This document shows, one piece after another, positions 51,009-61,095 of a DNA stretch of 64,000 nucleotides (position 1 is its first letter; the number at the start of each line of letters is the position of its first letter). The notes beneath the pieces were generated by a model, which was not told the DNA's origin, ran no database searches, and saw nothing but the letters and a program-made list of their open reading frames with translations. Made by a program: the position numbers and the translations under genes. The stretch lies in NCBI RefSeq assembly GCF_018343625.1, contig NZ_JAGYPG010000001.1, positions 1,313,411 to 1,377,410 of the forward strand, in the 5' to 3' direction. Source of the DNA: Lederbergia citri. GTDB taxonomy: Bacteria > Bacillota > Bacilli > Bacillales > Bacillaceae_C.

Positions 51009-52301
51009 CTAATCGACAAACTCAAATTCGAATTCTAGCAGACGTATCGTATCTCCATCTTTTGCTCCTCGTTCACGAAGGGCATCATCTACACCCATTG
51101 CCCTTAATTGGCGAGCAAAACGTCTTACTGACTCATCACGCGAAAAATCCGTCATTTTAAATAATCGTTCAATTTTAGCTCCGCTAATCACAAAACTTCC
51201 ATCAGGATCTCTTGAAATAGAAAATTCATCTTCAGGTTTTTCATGTTTATACATAACCCGATTAATTGTTTCATCTTCTTCCAATATTTCATTAAGAGGA
51301 AACTCGGGAGTTTTTTCTAGTTGATTGGCAATTTCAAATAATAACTCTTTCAACCCTTTTTGAGTGACGGCTGATATCGGAAAAATTGGGTAATCTTCTT
51401 TAAGACTTTGTTTAAATACTTCCAAATTTCCTTCTGCTTCCGGCATATCCATTTTGTTGGCAACGATGATTTGCGGCCTTTCCAATAAACGAAGGTTATA
51501 TTCCTTAAGTTCTTCATTAATTGTGCAATAGTCCTCGTAAGGGTCTCTTCCTTCCATTCCCGACATATCAATGACATGTAAGATAACCCTCGTTCTTTCA
51601 ATATGACGTAAAAATTGATGGCCTAATCCAATTCCTTCGTGAGCGCCTTCTATTAACCCCGGAAGATCAGCCATGACGAAGCTTCTCCCATCTCCTGTTT
51701 CGACGACCCCAAGATTAGGAACAATAGTAGTAAAATGATATTCGGCTATTTTCGGTTTGGCGGCAGAAACAACAGATAGGAGGGTCGATTTTCCTACGCT
51801 CGGAAAGCCTACAAGCCCAACATCAGCCAAAACTTTTAGTTCGAGAACAATATTTCTTTCTTGTCCCGGTTCTCCGTTCTCAGCGATTTCCGGAGCAGGG
51901 TTTGCTGGTGTGGCGAAGCGAATATTTCCACGTCCTCCTCTACCACCTTTTGCGATAACGGCTTGCTGCCCATGATTTACCAAGTCGGCAATGATTTCTT
52001 TCGTCTCTTCATCTGTCACTACTGTACCTGGAGGAACCTTTACAATTAAATCAGCTGCTCCCTTACCATGTTGGCTTTTAGACATTCCGTGTTCACCGCG
52101 GGGAGCTTTGAAATGGCGCTGATATCTAAAATCCATTAACGTTCTTAATCCCTCATCGACTTCAAATACAACGCTTGCCCCCTTACCCCCATCTCCTCCT
52201 GCCGGTCCACCCATCGGAACATATTTTTCACGGCGGAAAGCAACCATACCATTACCGCCGTCTCCACCTTTAACATATACTTTCACCTGATCTACGAACA
52301 T
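51009..52301 (-). CDS. obg: GTPase Obg
   Basis: 430-aa essential ribosome-associated GTPase, also needed for Spo0 phosphorelay and sigma-B activation in B. subtilis. The glycine-rich Obg fold ([41 protein letters not shown]) is at residues 1-158; G1 [10 protein letters not shown]3 DLPGL, G4 NKMD; C-terminal OCT domain ([25 protein letters not shown]). The start is ATG at 52301 after GGAG. Downstream of spo0B. Confidence 0.97.
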   Translation of the reverse strand: MFVDQVKVYVKGGDGGNGMVAFRREKYVPMGGPAGGDGGKGASVVFEVDEGLRTLMDFRYQRHFKAPRGEHGMSKSQHGKGAADLIVKVPPGTVVTDEETKEIIADLVNHGQQAVIAKGGRGGRGNIRFATPANPAPEIAENGEPGQERNIVLELKVLADVGLVGFPSVGKSTLLSVVSAAKPKIAEYHFTTIVPNLGVVETGDGRSFVMADLPGLIEGAHEGIGLGHQFLRHIERTRVILHVIDMSGMEGRDPYEDYCTINEELKEYNLRLLERPQIIVANKMDMPEAEGNLEVFKQSLKEDYPIFPISAVTQKGLKELLFEIANQLEKTPEFPLNEILEEDETINRVMYKHEKPEDEFSISRDPDGSFVISGAKIERLFKMTDFSRDESVRRFARQLRAMGVDDALRERGAKDGDTIRLLEFEFEFVD

Positions 52302-52331
52302 AAATCTAACACTCCAATCTAAAACATCCAA

Positions 52332-52862
52332 TTAGCAAAAAACATCGATGACCATTTCTGAATCGTTTGCTTCCTGTATAGTAATTTCTTTTGGAAAACT
52401 TTTTTCTTCTGTTAACCATCCGATTAATTGGGATGAATTATCTAATAACCCACTATAATGGTATTGAAAATGGATATTATCATTAAGTTGCTCTAACGTA
52501 ATATACAAATGATTTTCAGAAAGAGGATCTGCACAACGATTCAGCTCATTAAAGAACGTCTGAGTCCAATTTGTTAATACCGTATCATCAACAATATCCG
52601 TTCGAATGTTATCAACAATTTCATATTCAATTTTAAAAGCATATTTTCCCCAATTATGTGTTAATAATATGACAGCAAACTGAGGGAGCTTCAAATTTGT
52701 CAATTTTGCTTCATTTTGTGTATCCAATACAATCTCATTTATGACTCTCTCTGCTTGATCGAGTTTCCCGAGAGAAATATAAGCTTTAATTAACTGAATT
52801 CTATTTAACCAATCATGTCGTGTATTTTGAATCACATTTATTACATTTAATAATTCATTCAT
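52332..52862 (-). CDS. spo0B: Sporulation phosphotransferase Spo0B
   Basis: 176 aa. Passes phosphate from Spo0F to Spo0A. The helical-hairpin domain has the phosphorylated His in NTRHDWLNRIQLIKAYISLG (near residue 15-16); a degenerate ATPase-like C-terminal domain follows. Two adjacent ATGs (52865, 52862) follow AGAGGAA; the second has the better spacing. It lies between the rpmA terminator and obg, as in B. subtilis. Confidence 0.9.
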   Translation of the reverse strand: MNELLNVINVIQNTRHDWLNRIQLIKAYISLGKLDQAERVINEIVLDTQNEAKLTNLKLPQFAVILLTHNWGKYAFKIEYEIVDNIRTDIVDDTVLTNWTQTFFNELNRCADPLSENHLYITLEQLNDNIHFQYHYSGLLDNSSQLIGWLTEEKSFPKEITIQEANDSEMVIDVFC

Positions 52863-52948
52863 CATTATTTCCTCTCTGTCCAACTTCAATCGTTATTATA
52901 GTATAACAGATATTGCCATATGAGGTAGTATTTTAATTTTAGTGAAAA

Positions 52949-52990
52949 AAAGAAAAGCCCTAACCCTTTTAAGGTTAGAGCTTTTTTCAC
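52949..52990 (-). terminator. Terminator of rplU-prp-rpmA
   Basis: Minus strand AAAAAGCTCTAACC / GGTTAGGGCTTTT stem followed by CTTTTTTT, right after rpmA. It isolates the ribosomal operon from spo0B-obg. Confidence 0.9.
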
Positions 52991-52995
52991 ACTAA

Positions 52996-53626
<631 letters not shown>

Positions 53627-53638
53627 AAGACATCCGCC

Positions 53639-53947
53639 TTATGCGTTGATTTTATCAACAACAACTTTTGTATAAGGCTGACGATGACCTTGTTTTTTAT
53701 GGTAGTTTTTCTTCGATTTATACTTGAAGACAACAATTTTTTTCGCACGGCCTTGTTTTTCAACTTTAGCTGTAACAGTAGCACCTTCTACAAATGGGCT
53801 ACCTACTTTTACATTTTCGCCGCCTACAAAAAGAACTTTGTCAAAAGTGAAAGTATCACCTTCAACTGCATCTAATTTCTCAATGTAGATTGCTTGACCT
53901 TCTTCAACTTTTAATTGCTTTCCACCAGTTTCAATGATTGCGTACAT
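53639..53947 (-). CDS. rplU: Large ribosomal subunit protein bL21
   Basis: 102 aa. [25 protein letters not shown] at the N-terminus and [22 protein letters not shown] near the C-terminus are diagnostic; it binds 23S rRNA. ATG at 53947 follows AAGGAGG; an upstream in-frame ATG overlaps that site. First gene after the L21 leader. Confidence 0.97.
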   Translation of the reverse strand: MYAIIETGGKQLKVEEGQAIYIEKLDAVEGDTFTFDKVLFVGGENVKVGSPFVEGATVTAKVEKQGRAKKIVVFKYKSKKNYHKKQGHRQPYTKVVVDKINA

Positions 53948-53955
53948 AAACTGCA

Positions 53956-54057
53956 CCTCCTTAATAGACTAAGACTCGCCAGATTCAGGTGTTTTGAGAA
54001 AATCAAAATCTTATGTACCTGAGCTGTGCGGTTGTAGCACGGGTGCTACAAACTAAC
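53956..54057 (-). promoter_or_regulatory. Ribosomal protein L21 leader
   Basis: 5' UTR with the hairpin TTGTAGCACCCGTGCTACAA, then CGCACAGCTCAGGTACATAAGA and, after a linker, CACCTGAATCTGGCGAGTCT pairing back. This is the known structured leader preceding rplU in Bacillus, thought to allow autogenous control of rplU-prp-rpmA. Confidence 0.88.
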
Positions 54058-54063
54058 ATGAAA

Positions 54064-54092
54064 ATACTATCATATGCCACTATGCATGTCAA
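54064..54092 (-). promoter_or_regulatory. Sigma-A promoter of rplU operon
   Basis: TTGACA (54092-54087), 17-nt spacer, TAGTAT (54069-54064). The -35 box and spacer lie within the last codons of rng, and the -10 directly follows its stop. Confidence 0.88.
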
Positions 54093-55557
54093 TAGCTTTC
54101 GCTTTTATCTCAGCCACTGTTCCAAATTGTCGGATATGATAATGAAATATTTCAGATTGAATCACCTTAAAAAAGATTTTAACATGTAAAAGTCCTTCTA
54201 TTCTTCCAAGATGGCGATTTCCTTCTCCTTTAAACGCGTCCATTGTTTTTTTATCAATTTCTATCAAAACGGCTTCATGATCATCTGTAGAAATTTCATA
54301 CAGCTCACGTTCTAGTCGAAATGCCATCGTTTCAGGACTTTCCACGAGTCCCGTTCCATTACATGCAGTACATTTCGTCTTCAATATTTTAGAAAGTGGT
54401 TGTCGAGTCCGTTTTCTTGTTACTTCAAATATTCCAAGAGGTGTAAAGCCGATAGCGCGTGTTTGCTTCGGATCTTTTTTCAGTTCTTCCTCTAAGATTT
54501 TCTTCACTTTTCTTTTATCTTCATTCGTTTCCATATCAATAAAATCAATTAAAATCATTCCACTATAATCGCGGAGGCACAATTGTCTTGCAATTTCCTT
54601 TGCAGCTAACATATTTGTTTGAACAACCGTCTCTTTAACGACTTGTTTTCCTGTAAATTTACCTGTATTTACATCGATTATTACAGCCGCTTCTGTTTCA
54701 TTGATTACTATATACGCACCATTGTTTAACCATACGATTGGTTTTAGAGCTTTTTCCATATCATTTTCAAGACCATATTTTGAAAAAATACCTTCCTTCT
54801 CTTGATGAAAGATGACGTTCCACTTCAATTCATCGGGAAGACATTTTTTTATTAGTTCCAACTCTTTTTTGTCATTGTAATAAAGCTCCCCATTATTAAG
54901 ACGCATTATTTCGCGAGTGATTTCATCATGAAACAATGATTTTTTCTTTAGTAATGCTGGAGCTTTTACACTGTTTTTCATTTTTTGAATAGATGCATAT
55001 ATATCTTTAAGCTGATTAGCCTCTTTCTTCCAATCTTCTTCATTACCCGAAAATGCTTCTGTACGAATAATAAAACCTTCTCTATCAACCTTATTATTGC
55101 GAGCAATTTCTCTCCATTTATTTCTAATGGATTCATCTGCTTTTTTCGAGACCGCAATATATTTTCCTTCAGGCATATAGATAGATTTTTCACCAGGTAT
55201 TTCAATAACTGCCGTTAACAAAGCACCTTTCAAACCAGTTTCATCCTTTTTAACTTGAACAAGGAGCTTTTCACCTTCTGTAATAAATTTCGAAATAGGC
55301 ATCTCTTTCTTTCGAGGATCAGTAGAATGAATAAAAGCTGGAAGCTGATCCTTTTGCAAAAAGCCATTCTTTTCTTTGCCAATATCAACGAATGCAGCAT
55401 TCATTCCCGCTTTTACACTTTCTACTTTTCCTAAATAAATATTGCCAACTTCCGAAGCATCACTCGGCTGCTCCACAAAGAACCTTGTAACGATTCCATC
55501 TTCTTTTACGGCAAATCTTTTTTCAGCTGTTTTTGTATCAATAAATATTGCATTCAT
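54070..55557 (-). CDS. rng: Ribonuclease G/E family endoribonuclease
   Basis: 495 aa. An S1 RNA-binding domain inserted in the N-terminal RNase H-like region (GNIYLGKVESVKAGMNAAFVDIG), then the DNase I-like catalytic part with the metal-binding Asp of VIIDVNTGKFTG and MILIDFIDME, and the zinc-link CTACNGTG. No RNase E-type C-terminal scaffold, so RNase G-like. It probably takes part in RNA decay or 16S maturation. B. subtilis lacks this gene, while several other Bacillaceae have it between spoIVFB and rplU. ATG at 55557. Confidence 0.93.
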   Translation of the reverse strand: MNAIFIDTKTAEKRFAVKEDGIVTRFFVEQPSDASEVGNIYLGKVESVKAGMNAAFVDIGKEKNGFLQKDQLPAFIHSTDPRKKEMPISKFITEGEKLLVQVKKDETGLKGALLTAVIEIPGEKSIYMPEGKYIAVSKKADESIRNKWREIARNNKVDREGFIIRTEAFSGNEEDWKKEANQLKDIYASIQKMKNSVKAPALLKKKSLFHDEITREIMRLNNGELYYNDKKELELIKKCLPDELKWNVIFHQEKEGIFSKYGLENDMEKALKPIVWLNNGAYIVINETEAAVIIDVNTGKFTGKQVVKETVVQTNMLAAKEIARQLCLRDYSGMILIDFIDMETNEDKRKVKKILEEELKKDPKQTRAIGFTPLGIFEVTRKRTRQPLSKILKTKCTACNGTGLVESPETMAFRLERELYEISTDDHEAVLIEIDKKTMDAFKGEGNRHLGRIEGLLHVKIFFKVIQSEIFHYHIRQFGTVAEIKAKAIDMHSGI

Positions 55558-55632
55558 TTTTCACTCACCCGCAATAAAAAATAAACCTGGCATATGCCAG
55601 TACTTATACTTTAGCTATCTATTTATTTGTAG

Positions 55633-56499
55633 TCAATCATCGTATACAAGATCCTTTAGCTGGGCACTGACCCGTTTCTCTGTAAAATAAGCATGGAGAA
55701 TTTCGTTTTCATCCAATTTTCCCAGACTGCTATTTCTTCCTCCTACATAGATTAAATGTTTACACCCACGTTTAAATTTCTCTAAAACATCATGCAAATA
55801 ATCTTCCCCTCTCGCTTCAATCGGCTGCAGTTGGGAAAAATTTATGTTTTTTCCATAATGTCTTTCCAATAAAAATCGCATAAAAACATATCCTTGCTGT
55901 TTCCAATCAGTCCATAAAGTGATATCCAAATACAGTAATATAATCCATACATTTATATTAAATGGGTAAAAAAGAAGGAGTATTGCATGTAGGAATAGTA
56001 AAACTATAAATGAACTCATTAACGATAGTCTACATGCTTTTATATAAGGGTGTCGAGTGGAAAGGAAGAGCTGGACCAATTTCCCTCCATCCAGTGGCCA
56101 GACTGGAATAAGATTGAACAATAGTATCATGATATTATATAGTGATATTTGTTTGGCAAAATCAGTAGGTAAAAAAGATAGCATAACAAGAACGGGGATT
56201 AGAGCAGCGATTATTAAATGTTGCAGTGGCCCTGCGAGGATTACTACTAAATCCTCATTTATTTGACGATTGCCATGTTCATCCACCTCACATACACCAC
56301 CAAATGGCAATATCAATATCCGCTTAATTTTCCATCCAAAATGTGCAGCAGCTGCAGCATGTCCGATTTCATGAGTAAAAACAATCATAAATAAGAACAG
56401 TAATTGCCAAAAATGACCTGTAATAATGGCAATACCTGCAACTATCCAAAATAATGGATGAATTTGAATCCCTTTTAAAAGAATGCCATATTTATTCAA
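55633..56499 (-). CDS. spoIVFB: Stage IV sporulation protein FB, intramembrane metalloprotease
   Basis: 288-aa site-2 protease that cuts pro-sigma-K in the outer forespore membrane. HEIGH at residues 43-47 (two Zn His and catalytic Glu) and the third ligand Asp137 in NLIPVWPLDGGK. Six helices, then a cytosolic CBS-like domain (FKRGCKHLIYVGGRNSSLGKLDENEILHAYF). TTG at 56499 overlaps the spoIVFA stop by 8 nt, so translation is coupled to its inhibitor. Confidence 0.94.
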   Translation of the reverse strand: MNKYGILLKGIQIHPLFWIVAGIAIITGHFWQLLFLFMIVFTHEIGHAAAAAHFGWKIKRILILPFGGVCEVDEHGNRQINEDLVVILAGPLQHLIIAALIPVLVMLSFLPTDFAKQISLYNIMILLFNLIPVWPLDGGKLVQLFLSTRHPYIKACRLSLMSSFIVLLFLHAILLLFYPFNINVWIILLYLDITLWTDWKQQGYVFMRFLLERHYGKNINFSQLQPIEARGEDYLHDVLEKFKRGCKHLIYVGGRNSSLGKLDENEILHAYFTEKRVSAQLKDLVYDD

Positions 56500-57247
56500 A
56501 TTTCATCACCTGAATAGGATCAATAAACTTATCATTTTGTTTAATTGCAAAGTAAAATTCTCCGGTCATTCCTTCTTTCCCCGTTGATACAATTCCAAGA
56601 TTTTTCCCAGCTTCTACTTGTTCACGTGGTTTAACGGAAATTTTATCTAACATCCCATACCATGTTTCAGAATGGTCCGGATGTTGAATAATAACGGTTT
56701 GACCGATATCTTCCTTAGGACCAGCAAATATGACGACGCCTCCTGTCATCGCTTCAACCTTTGCATTTGTTCCCGTTTGCATAATAATCCCTTTGCCATT
56801 CACAGAAAAATCTTCTAAAATTGTTCCTGAAACCGGCATAGCGTAATTCTCTTCTTTATCTGCATTAGCTGACTTTTCTTTTTCAAGTGGAGGAAGAAGA
56901 GCCAACGGTTTTCCAAATTGCTTTTCATACCAATCAGCAACTGCCGCAAATTGAAACTCTTTCTCCATCGTTTTTTTAATACCGATTTTGATTGGATTAA
57001 GGTTAGGTGAAGTTGATTGGAACATAACAGCGATAACAAGAACGAGGACTGCAGACACAAGGATTTTAAATAAAAAGATATCACGATTCCAAAGTGGATG
57101 AAGGGAGTCTTTAGGGTCAGATTCATAAATAGGTGACTCGAATTCCTCATTAATAAATGAAGTTGGACTTAACCTCTCCCTGTTTGGATTATTTTGCTTG
57201 CGCCGTTTACTGATTCGCTTCCTGATTTCATCGGCTCTTCTACTCAT
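56492..57247 (-). CDS. spoIVFA: Stage IV sporulation protein FA
   Basis: 251 aa. Scaffold that holds BofA and SpoIVFB together and keeps the protease inactive until SpoIVB cleaves it. Basic N-terminus (SRRADEIRKRISKRRKQ), one helix (about residues 54-72), an extracytoplasmic linker, and a C-terminal LytM/M23-like domain (TNAKVEAMTGGVVIFAG ... QTVIIQHPDHSETWYGML) that lacks the full set of metal ligands. ATG at 57247 after GGGGGAG. Sigma-E-type promoter at 57278-57306. Confidence 0.92.
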   Translation of the reverse strand: MSRRADEIRKRISKRRKQNNPNRERLSPTSFINEEFESPIYESDPKDSLHPLWNRDIFLFKILVSAVLVLVIAVMFQSTSPNLNPIKIGIKKTMEKEFQFAAVADWYEKQFGKPLALLPPLEKEKSANADKEENYAMPVSGTILEDFSVNGKGIIMQTGTNAKVEAMTGGVVIFAGPKEDIGQTVIIQHPDHSETWYGMLDKISVKPREQVEAGKNLGIVSTGKEGMTGEFYFAIKQNDKFIDPIQVMKFE

Positions 57248-57277
57248 TCTCCCCCATCTCCCTTTATTATTTGTAAT

Positions 57278-57306
57278 AAGCTATGACTTGTCCTTTAAGA
57301 ATATGC
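57278..57306 (-). promoter_or_regulatory. Candidate sigma-E promoter of spoIVFA-spoIVFB
   Basis: GCATATT (57306-57300, exact KMATATT), 14-nt spacer, CATAGCTT (57285-57278), 31 nt upstream of spoIVFA. The operon is sigma-E controlled in B. subtilis. Confidence 0.7.
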
Positions 57307-57591
57307 TTACATAATAGAAAAAGCGGGTGTTAAAGCTCATCGAATTAAAGGTACTTTCAGTAGTTAGGCTTTACACTTGGATATAGTAAATATTGTTTCT
57401 AGTCTTGGTGGCAATTTAGCAATTTGCGAATACTAATTTATTTGGGTCGGCACTTTGATGTGCCCTTTGGACAGTTCAAACGGACCAATTCTGCGATCTT
57501 CTCATGGTCACAGGCTCTTTGAACAGCTTGATCAACAGCTGATACTGCTTTTCGAACAGCACATGATTAGGAATAATAATTATTTCCTCAA
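57307..57591. other. Gene-free stretch between minD and spoIVFA
   Basis: No ORF with a ribosome site. Between about 57465 and 57570 the pattern TTTGGACAGTTC, TTTGAACAGCTTG, TTTTCGAACAGCAC recurs three times with spacing near 50 and 40 nt, with ATCAACAGCTG nearby. It may be a separate short repeat or a decayed gene; I cannot identify it. Confidence 0.4.
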
Positions 57592-57631
57592 ATAAAAAAC
57601 CATACATTCAAATAAATTGAACGTATGGTTC
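57592..57631 (-). terminator. Terminator of mreCD-minCD
   Basis: Minus strand AACCATACGTTCAA / TTGAATGTATGGTT stem followed by TTTTTATTTG, 7 nt after the minD stop. Confidence 0.9.
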
Positions 57632-57638
57632 ATAAAAA

Positions 57639-58448
57639 TTATTTAGCCCCAACACCAAATAGCTTTTTCAGTTTTGCAAAGACCCCTGTTTTCTCATCAT
57701 CCAGGGATTGGAGAGGTACGGATTCACCTAAAATTCTTCTCGCAATATTTCGATAGGCGATAGATGCCTTACTATTCGGGTCTAGTGCAATCGGCTCTCC
57801 TTGATTAGAAGATCTGATTACATCAACATCATCTTGTACAATCCCAATTAAGTCTATCGATAAGTGTTGAGCGATTTCGTCAACATCCAGCACATCCCCA
57901 TCTTTCATCATCTGACTGCGGATACGATTGATGATTAATTTTGGAGGTTCGATATTTTCTTCTTTTTCCAACAAACCAATGATTCGGTCAGCGTCTCGAA
58001 CTGCAGAAATTTCGGGAGTTGTAACGACAATAGCCCTATCAGCTCCAGCAACTGCATTTTTGTATCCTTGCTCAATTCCAGCAGGACAGTCTATTAATAT
58101 GTAATCATACTCGGGCTTCATTTCATTAACGAGTTTTTTCATTTGTTCAGGCGATACAGCTGTTTTATCGCTAGTTTGTGCTGCAGGTAGAAGAAATAAC
58201 TTGTCTTCAAACCTTTTATCTTTCACAATCGCTTGATGTAACTTGCACCTACCTTGAACAACATCTACTAAGTCGTAAATAATGCGATTTTCCAGACCAA
58301 GTACTACATCTAGATTTCTTAGACCAATATCGGTATCTATGAGACATACTTTTTTACCCTGCAGAGCAAGAGCTGTCCCCAGGTTGGCCGAAGTTGTAGT
58401 TTTTCCGACTCCTCCTTTACCCGAAGTTATTACAATTGCCTCACCCAT
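57639..58448 (-). CDS. minD: Septum site-determining ATPase MinD
   Basis: 269 aa. Deviant Walker A SGKGGVGKTTTSANLG at residues 9-24, switch DTDIGLRNLDVVLG, Walker B DYILIDCPAG, and the C-terminal amphipathic membrane-targeting helix (GVFAKLKKLFGV). Recruits MinC to the membrane near poles to block aberrant septa. The ATG at 58448 overlaps the minC end by 8 nt. Confidence 0.97.
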   Translation of the reverse strand: MGEAIVITSGKGGVGKTTTSANLGTALALQGKKVCLIDTDIGLRNLDVVLGLENRIIYDLVDVVQGRCKLHQAIVKDKRFEDKLFLLPAAQTSDKTAVSPEQMKKLVNEMKPEYDYILIDCPAGIEQGYKNAVAGADRAIVVTTPEISAVRDADRIIGLLEKEENIEPPKLIINRIRSQMMKDGDVLDVDEIAQHLSIDLIGIVQDDVDVIRSSNQGEPIALDPNSKASIAYRNIARRILGESVPLQSLDDEKTGVFAKLKKLFGVGAK

Positions 58449-59130
58449 TGTATAGTCCCCCTTTTAATCTAGTAATATTTGGTCGTATATGTTTTAAAAT
58501 CTGTAATCGATCGATGACAATTTGATGTCTTGCATCTATGTATGCACATTCCATTAGATGATGATCCTCTTTATCGTAATGATCTGGAGCACGGCTAATA
58601 CAATCAGATATTCTTAGCTGGGACGGAGTCATAAATGAAGCTACAATCACGGCTTCATTTCTTCCTGTATAGCCTGCGTGGGCAATGCCTTTTAGAGTGC
58701 CCATAATAAAAATGTTGCCAGCCGCTCTTACAGTGCCTCCTGGGTTAACATCACCAACAAGCAATAAATCACCCGGTACTTCTAATATTTGTCCGGATCT
58801 TACGACTGTCGCGACAGAAGTGACTTCCTGTTCATCTATAATGGCCTTTGATTCCTGTTTTGTTATTACATTACTTTCTATCTCTTCAACTATTAAGTTT
58901 TGTTTCTTGCGAATCATTTCCTTTAATTGTTCTTGCTGATCAGAATTTAGATAGCGATTGCCAGAATGAATGCGTACAGAAATAAGAGGGCTATCTATAT
59001 CCACCCCCTGCAAATCTGCAAGTTTTTCTTCCAACTCTATCAATAAATCCTCATATGAACAGCGATCATTTAATTGTAATGAAAGACCGCTCTTTGTTCC
59101 TTTTATCATAACATTTTGTCTGTTTTTCAT
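58441..59130 (-). CDS. minC: Septum site-determining protein MinC
   Basis: 229 aa. N-terminal FtsZ-antagonist domain (MIKGTKSGLSLQLNDRCSYEDLL) and C-terminal beta-helix (VVRSGQILEVPGDLLLVGDVNPGGTVRAAGNIFIMGTLKGIAHAG) that dimerises and binds MinD. The start is ATG at 59130 (MKNRQNV); the ribosome site is weak (GGAAC), and the longer frame to 59160 has no better one. 131 nt after mreD. Confidence 0.93.
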   Translation of the reverse strand: MKNRQNVMIKGTKSGLSLQLNDRCSYEDLLIELEEKLADLQGVDIDSPLISVRIHSGNRYLNSDQQEQLKEMIRKKQNLIVEEIESNVITKQESKAIIDEQEVTSVATVVRSGQILEVPGDLLLVGDVNPGGTVRAAGNIFIMGTLKGIAHAGYTGRNEAVIVASFMTPSQLRISDCISRAPDHYDKEDHHLMECAYIDARHQIVIDRLQILKHIRPNITRLKGGLYNG

Positions 59131-59261
59131 GTGTTCCGGGCAAGGAGACTCAACCTGCAAAAAGTGCCCTCATATCTCCTTTCAATACTACATCTATTTA
59201 TCAGTATATCTATTGCTAAATTCGACAAACTACATCGATTTTCCTCTTATTACAGAAAAAT

Positions 59262-59780
59262 TTATTCATTCATCTCTTCTTTTTTCAGATTCATTAAAAA
59301 TCTGTTGAATGGAAAATATATAATAATTAAAAATATAGCATTCAAAATAAGCGTTGGCACTAATCGAATCATTACAAACTCATCAAAAATCATATGTTTT
59401 CGTAACACGAGGATATTCATTCCATATATTAGAATTTCAATGAACGATAGGCTTATCATTGATAGTAGGAATACTGTAAAAAAATTAGCAAAAATATATT
59501 TCATTAATTTTGATGATATATATACTCCAATGGGAAAAAGAACTAAATATACTCCAATGATTTCGTTAAAATAAATATCAAATAATAATCCGAAAACAGC
59601 AGCATAAATAAGTGTGCGATTTCTAAAATAGCTAATTCCCATGATCATAAGCAATATGATTAAAAAACGGGGAACAAGGATCCATTCCTGTCCAAATATT
59701 TTCTCTGGCAAAAACTCTACAAAAACACTCTCAAAATAAAAAGTTAAAGTTAAAAGGAAGGGAAGAATCCAGCGTTTCAT
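59262..59780 (-). CDS. mreD: Rod shape-determining protein MreD
   Basis: 172-aa polytopic membrane protein of the elongasome with about five helices (ILPFLLTLTFYFESVFVEF; FLIILLMIMGISYF; VFGLLFDIYFNEIIGVYLVLFPIGVY; FTVFLLSMISLSF). Low sequence conservation but position and topology are clear. The second of two ATGs (59780) fits GGAGGGG best; it overlaps the mreC stop. Confidence 0.9.
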   Translation of the reverse strand: MKRWILPFLLTLTFYFESVFVEFLPEKIFGQEWILVPRFLIILLMIMGISYFRNRTLIYAAVFGLLFDIYFNEIIGVYLVLFPIGVYISSKLMKYIFANFFTVFLLSMISLSFIEILIYGMNILVLRKHMIFDEFVMIRLVPTLILNAIFLIIIYFPFNRFLMNLKKEEMNE

Positions 59781-60646
59781 CATTCCCCCTCCTTCGTTTG
59801 ATCTTCTGTAAATTTCATTTTACGGTCAATGACCAATACATGCTCAAATCCGTAAAAATCAGCAGAAGGTTCAACATAGGCAGTCTGCGTTAAACCAAAA
59901 CGGTCGACTGCGACTTCTTTAACTTTACCGATATCAAGTGCTTTTGGAAAGACACCTCCAAGGCCCGATGTAACCACATTCTGCCCTGGCTTGATTTCTT
60001 GTTCGATTACGATATCTTTCATAATGAGCATTTTCTTTTCTTTATCATAACCATCGATCAGCCCAAAAACATGCTCTTTTCCTTGTATTTCAGCAGCAAC
60101 TCTATTTTTTTTATTATCAGAACTAAGAAGTTCAACAGTAGCTGTCATAGGGGAAGTACTTACGACTTTACCGACCAACCCTTTTGCTGTCATAACAGCC
60201 ATATCGGTTTCAACTCCGCTTTTACTCCCTTTATCAATCGTAATTTTTTCAAACCAACGATCTGGTGCTCGACTGATGACAGTTGCTTGAATTGCTTTAT
60301 AATCACGGAGATTATCCGTTTTATTTAATACATTACGTAATTCTTCGTTATCTCTTTTTAAATCCGATATTTCCTTTTCAAGCTTTGCCAGCCCTTCTAA
60401 TCGTGTCTTCAGCTTTTTATTTTCCGTGTATGTATTTTGAAGATCTTGAACATTACCAAAAAAGTTTGCAATTCCCTGCGCCGGCTTCGAAATAAGTGAT
60501 TGACCAAAACCAACAACGTCTTTTACAAATTGCTCAGGACGTGAAATATTCTCTCTATCTCCCAAAGAAAAGCCAATTAAAGACACTAGAATAATAATAC
60601 TTATAAGTAAGATAATCAGACGTTTGTTTAGAAAAAAGTGTGACAT
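59780..60646 (-). CDS. mreC: Rod shape-determining protein MreC
   Basis: 288-aa bitopic elongasome protein: N-terminal helix (RLIILLISIIILVSLIGFSL), periplasm-side coiled coil (about 65-110; NTYTENKKLKTRLEGLAKLEKEISDLKRDNEELRN), and two beta domains (ATVISRAPDRWFEKITIDKGSKSGV ... GLGGVFPKALDIGKV). ATG at 60646 follows GAGGTG. Unlike B. subtilis it is not directly behind mreB: 561 nt with a terminator and repeat copy lie between. Confidence 0.95.
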   Translation of the reverse strand: MSHFFLNKRLIILLISIIILVSLIGFSLGDRENISRPEQFVKDVVGFGQSLISKPAQGIANFFGNVQDLQNTYTENKKLKTRLEGLAKLEKEISDLKRDNEELRNVLNKTDNLRDYKAIQATVISRAPDRWFEKITIDKGSKSGVETDMAVMTAKGLVGKVVSTSPMTATVELLSSDNKKNRVAAEIQGKEHVFGLIDGYDKEKKMLIMKDIVIEQEIKPGQNVVTSGLGGVFPKALDIGKVKEVAVDRFGLTQTAYVEPSADFYGFEHVLVIDRKMKFTEDQTKEGE

Positions 60647-60662
60647 GATTTACACCTCATAT

Positions 60663-61080
60663 GAAAAGCCTAGGCGCCTTGCTTATCGACGTACAATAAT
60701 TTAAGTCCATCGACGAAAACATAAGAAATTGGTAGTTTTAGTCGAGATATCTTTTCAACCCAAAATTTGCGATAAAGATAACAAGATGATTCAACGAGAA
60801 GAAGGAAAGTTAAGGCGCAACGTTCTGTTATGAGCTCAGGCAGCGACATCCTGTCGATACGCCTGCATTTGCACATCAGGGTATGTTTCAACGCATTCCT
60901 CAACCACATTGTACTTCCACCGACAATTAATGTTGTGAGTCATAAAAGTAGCTCTTTGACTTTTAAAACTCAGGCTATTTAAGTCGTGGACGGGACAAAT
61001 AGGAAGTATCGATGTTGACTTTACGCAAATGAAAAAGGAAGAGAAGTTTGTAGGTCGATAGCTTAGAAGCTAGACACTAA
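60663..61080. repeat. Degenerate dispersed repeat, one or two copies, in the mreB-mreC gap
   Basis: 60663-60760: GAAAAGCCTAGGCGCCTTGCTTATCGACGTAC, TTTTAGTCGAGATATC. 60985-61080: GGAAGTATCGATGTTGACTTTACG, AAGAGAAGTTTGTAGGTCGATAGCTTAGAAGCTAGACAC. The middle (60770-60980) is unrelated unique sequence with one short ORF lacking a ribosome site. Confidence 0.65.
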
Positions 61081-61095
61081 AAAATTTTATTCTTT

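Noticed and set aside
60670..60909. 79-aa minus-strand ORF between mreB and mreC
   Set aside because: No ribosome site, spans repeat remnants, no recognisable content.
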